A DNA stretch of 64,000 nt, from the NCBI GenBank assembly GCA_037200385.1, contig JBBCGL010000001.1, forward strand, positions 1,674,001-1,738,000, given 5' to 3'. Below, piece by piece: positions 61,828 to 64,000 of this stretch (position 1 is the first letter of the stretch; each line of letters starts with the position of its first letter). The translations under genes were made by a program, and so were the position numbers. The notes below the pieces were generated by a model. It ran no database searches and had not been told where the DNA came from. It saw only the letters and a program-made list of their open reading frames with translations. This DNA is from Rhizomicrobium sp. (lineage in GTDB: Bacteria; Pseudomonadota; Alphaproteobacteria; Micropepsales; Micropepsaceae).

Positions 61828-63804
61828 ATGTCCGCCGCCGCCCCGATCCACATCACCCTGCCCGACGGCAAGGCGCTGGAATTCAAAAAGGGCGTGACAG
61901 GCGCGGAAATCGCGGCCTCCATCGGTCCGGGGCTGGCGAAGGCCGCAATGATCCTGGAGGTGAATGGCCGGCAATGGGACCTGTTCCGGCCGATCGAAGA
62001 AGACGCCCGTATACGGATCATCACCCGCAAGGATCCCGAGGCGCTGGAGCTGATCCGGCACGACGCGGCCCATGTGCTCGCCATGGCGGTTCAGGACTTG
62101 TATCCCGGCACCCAGGTGACCATCGGCCCGGCGATCGATGATGGCTTCTACTACGACTTCGCGCGCGCCGAGCCGTTCACACTCGACGATCTGCCGAAGA
62201 TCGAAGCCAAGATGCGCGAGATCGTCAAGGCGGGGCTGCCGACCGCACGTGAAGTGTGGCCGCGCGACAAGGCGATCCAGCATTTCAAGGATATCGGCGA
62301 GACCTATAAGGCGGAGCTGATCGAGAGCATTCCGTCGGACGAGGATGTCTCGATCTACTATCACGGCAACTGGCACGACCTGTGTCGTGGGCCGCATTTT
62401 GCGACCACCGCACAAGTCGGCGATGCATTCAAGCTGACCAAACTCGCGGGCGCCTATTGGCGCGGCGACGCGAAGAACGCGCAGCTGCAGCGCATTTACG
62501 GCACCGCCTGGCGCGACCAGAAAGAACTCGACGAATATTTGAAGCGGCTCGAGGAACAGGAAAAGCGCGATCATCGCCGCATCGGCAAGGACCTGGAACT
62601 CTTCACCTTCTCGCCCGACGTCGGCGCGGGGCTGCCGCTCTGGATGCCCAATGGCATGGTGATACGGCAGGAACTGGAATTTCTCGCGACCCAGGAAGAG
62701 CGGAAGGACGGCTACAAGCGCGTTTCGACTCCGGAGATCACCAAGGAGAACCTCTACATCCGGTCGCGGCATCTCGCCTATTACGGCGACGACATGTATT
62801 CGCCGATCGATATCGAGGGCGAGAATTATTACCTCAAGCCCATGAACTGCCCGCATCATCACATGATCTATCTGGCGACACGCCATTCCTATCGCGAGCT
62901 GCCCGTGCGGCTGGCGGAGTATGGACATTGCTATCGCTATGAAGCGTCGGGCGGGCTATCGGGCTTGATGCGGGTGCGTGGCTTTGCCCAGAACGACGCG
63001 CATATCTATTGCCGCTTCGACCAGGCCAAGGACGAGTTCCTGAAGGTCATGCGCTTGCACGCGCGCTATTACGACCTGATGGGCATCAAGGACTACTATA
63101 TGCGGTTCTCGCTGCCCGACCTGACCAAGAAGCACAACTTCGTGGACGAGCCGGAGCAGTGGAAAGCCGCCGGCCAGGTGATCCGCGACGCGATGAACGA
63201 AAGCGGCCTGCCCTATATCGAGGCGGAAGGCGAAGCCGCGTTCTACGGCCCGAAGGTCGACTTCATGATCAAATCGGTGATCGGCACCGAATACGCGATC
63301 TCGACCAATCAGCTCGATTTCATGGCGACCCAGACCTTCGGCTTGAGGTACATCGGCGAGGATGGGCAGGACCACCCGGTCTATGTCATCCATCGCGCGC
63401 CCCTGGGTTCGCATGAGCGCTTCACCGCGTTCCTGATCGAGCACTATGCCGGCAACTTTCCGACCTGGCTGGCGCCGGTCCAGGCGCGGGTCATTCCGAT
63501 CAGCGAGAAGGCGTTCGAATACGGCCACAAGGTCGTGGAGCGGATATTCCAGGCCCCTGTGGTCAACGGGACGACCGGCCTGCGCGTCGACATCGATACC
63601 TCGAATGAGCGCATGCAGAAGAAAATCCGCGATGCGCAGCTGCAGAAAATCCCCTACATGCTGGTGGTCGGCGAACGCGAGGCTGCGGAGGGCAAGGTCG
63701 CGGTTCGCCTGCGTTCCGGCAAGGATCTGGGGCCGATGCCGGTCGAAACCGTCATCGAAAGATTGAAAAAGGAGGCCGAATCCCGCGTGGATGTGGCCGA
63801 ATAG
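61828..63804 (+). CDS. thrS: Threonyl-tRNA synthetase
   Basis: A 658-residue class II synthetase. An N-terminal TGS domain (IHITLPDGKALEFKKGVTG), an editing domain (IRHDAAHVLAMAV, HDLCRGPH) and the catalytic core with zinc-binding cysteine in MNCPHHHMIY are followed by HRAPLGSHERFTAFLIE and the anticodon-binding domain (PVQARVIPISEKA). It charges tRNA-Thr and edits serine. ATG 61828 follows GGAGAAAC; an in-frame ATG at 61792 would add 12 residues. Confidence 0.97.
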   Translation: MSAAAPIHITLPDGKALEFKKGVTGAEIAASIGPGLAKAAMILEVNGRQWDLFRPIEEDARIRIITRKDPEALELIRHDAAHVLAMAVQDLYPGTQVTIGPAIDDGFYYDFARAEPFTLDDLPKIEAKMREIVKAGLPTAREVWPRDKAIQHFKDIGETYKAELIESIPSDEDVSIYYHGNWHDLCRGPHFATTAQVGDAFKLTKLAGAYWRGDAKNAQLQRIYGTAWRDQKELDEYLKRLEEQEKRDHRRIGKDLELFTFSPDVGAGLPLWMPNGMVIRQELEFLATQEERKDGYKRVSTPEITKENLYIRSRHLAYYGDDMYSPIDIEGENYYLKPMNCPHHHMIYLATRHSYRELPVRLAEYGHCYRYEASGGLSGLMRVRGFAQNDAHIYCRFDQAKDEFLKVMRLHARYYDLMGIKDYYMRFSLPDLTKKHNFVDEPEQWKAAGQVIRDAMNESGLPYIEAEGEAAFYGPKVDFMIKSVIGTEYAISTNQLDFMATQTFGLRYIGEDGQDHPVYVIHRAPLGSHERFTAFLIEHYAGNFPTWLAPVQARVIPISEKAFEYGHKVVERIFQAPVVNGTTGLRVDIDTSNERMQKKIRDAQLQKIPYMLVVGEREAAEGKVAVRLRSGKDLGPMPVETVIERLKKEAESRVDVAE

Positions 63805-63975
63805 CCCTTGCGCAAACGGATTTGGCTCCTATTCTTAACACGTCAACGCCGCCCGCTTGGCGCGCCACGAGGACACACGCCCACGCCCCAGGAATCGGAC
63901 ATCGTTTCGCGAGGCTGACAGGCAAGGTTCTCGCGAAATGCGTTTCCGCGCGGGCTCACCACAGGAGAGAAAGTC

Positions 63976-64000
63976 ATAGTTCCCAGACGTTTCCAGCAGC
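63976..64000 (+). CDS. infC: Probable start of infC (translation initiation factor IF-3), partial
   Basis: Downstream of thrS, AGGAG is followed at seven bases by ATA GTT CCC AGA CGT TTC CAG CAG, reading M/I-V-P-R-R-F-Q-Q, before the window ends. infC commonly follows thrS and is known to use rare start codons (AUU in E. coli). A 13-codon upstream frame (ATG 63938) ends in TAG overlapping this ATA. The rest of the gene is outside the window, so this is a tentative call. Confidence 0.45.

Overview
This window is a gene-dense, high-GC stretch of chromosome, almost certainly from an alphaproteobacterium. The main evidence is the minus-strand run HAD hydrolase - MaoC hydratase - ribF - ileS - lspA - DUF3035 lipoprotein - two M16 peptidases, an order typical of that class. 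Supporting evidence is a CYP153-type P450 cluster, a TipF-like EAL protein, a CIRCE-controlled groESL operon and several families of GTCAT...CCAG palindromic intergenic repeats. A Rhizomicrobium/Micropepsales- or Caulobacterales-like source would fit, but that is inference. No rRNA, tRNA, CRISPR array, integrase or transposase was seen.

Layout. 1-3.7 kb: a minus-strand CYP153 P450, its [2Fe-2S] ferredoxin, a ferritin-like diiron protein with a complete ligand set, and a TetR regulator. 4-6.9 kb: glutathione-dependent formaldehyde dehydrogenase and small proteins. 6.9-9 kb: a Leu/Phe-type amino-acid dehydrogenase divergent from phenylalanine hydroxylase. 9.07-9.62 kb: a GIY-YIG nuclease gene framed by nested inverted repeats. 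9.7-18.8 kb: envelope and redox genes (ScsB/DsbD, lactonase-like hydrolase), reductase, rsmD, MFS, GNAT and a pentapeptide-repeat protein. 18.8-31.6 kb: mutL, pgi and the ileS-lspA cluster. 31.7-44.5 kb: TipF-like protein, LysE exporter, glutathione peroxidase, two OmpA lipoproteins, an SDR, an acyltransferase, alanine dehydrogenase, D-threonine aldolase and a deacetylase. 44.5-46.4 kb: a lower-GC patch with a decayed ABC-transporter fragment and a DUF6624 protein. 46.4-51.6 kb: thioesterase, FGE-like protein, DUF983, TonB-like protein, MarR regulator and small conserved proteins. 51.7-53.9 kb: groES-groEL with promoter, CIRCE and terminator. 54.3-61.7 kb: TonB-like protein, aspartic protease, a 47-residue peptide with a PqqA-like W-x-K-P motif, thioredoxin 2, two PAS proteins around a CI-like repressor whose peptidase residues are lost, and Dps. 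61.8-64 kb: thrS and the probable first codons of infC, apparently with an ATA start.

Most genes are housekeeping. The parts most worth a second look are: (i) the repeat-GIY-YIG unit with a gene-less sister repeat pair 5 kb away, which has the architecture of a REPIN-type repeat plus a nuclease; (ii) the diiron protein tied to the CYP153 system; (iii) the short RiPP-like peptide; (iv) the dead-peptidase repressor with a clear palindromic operator; and (v) the non-canonical infC start. All assignments come from reading motifs and gene order; no database search was made.
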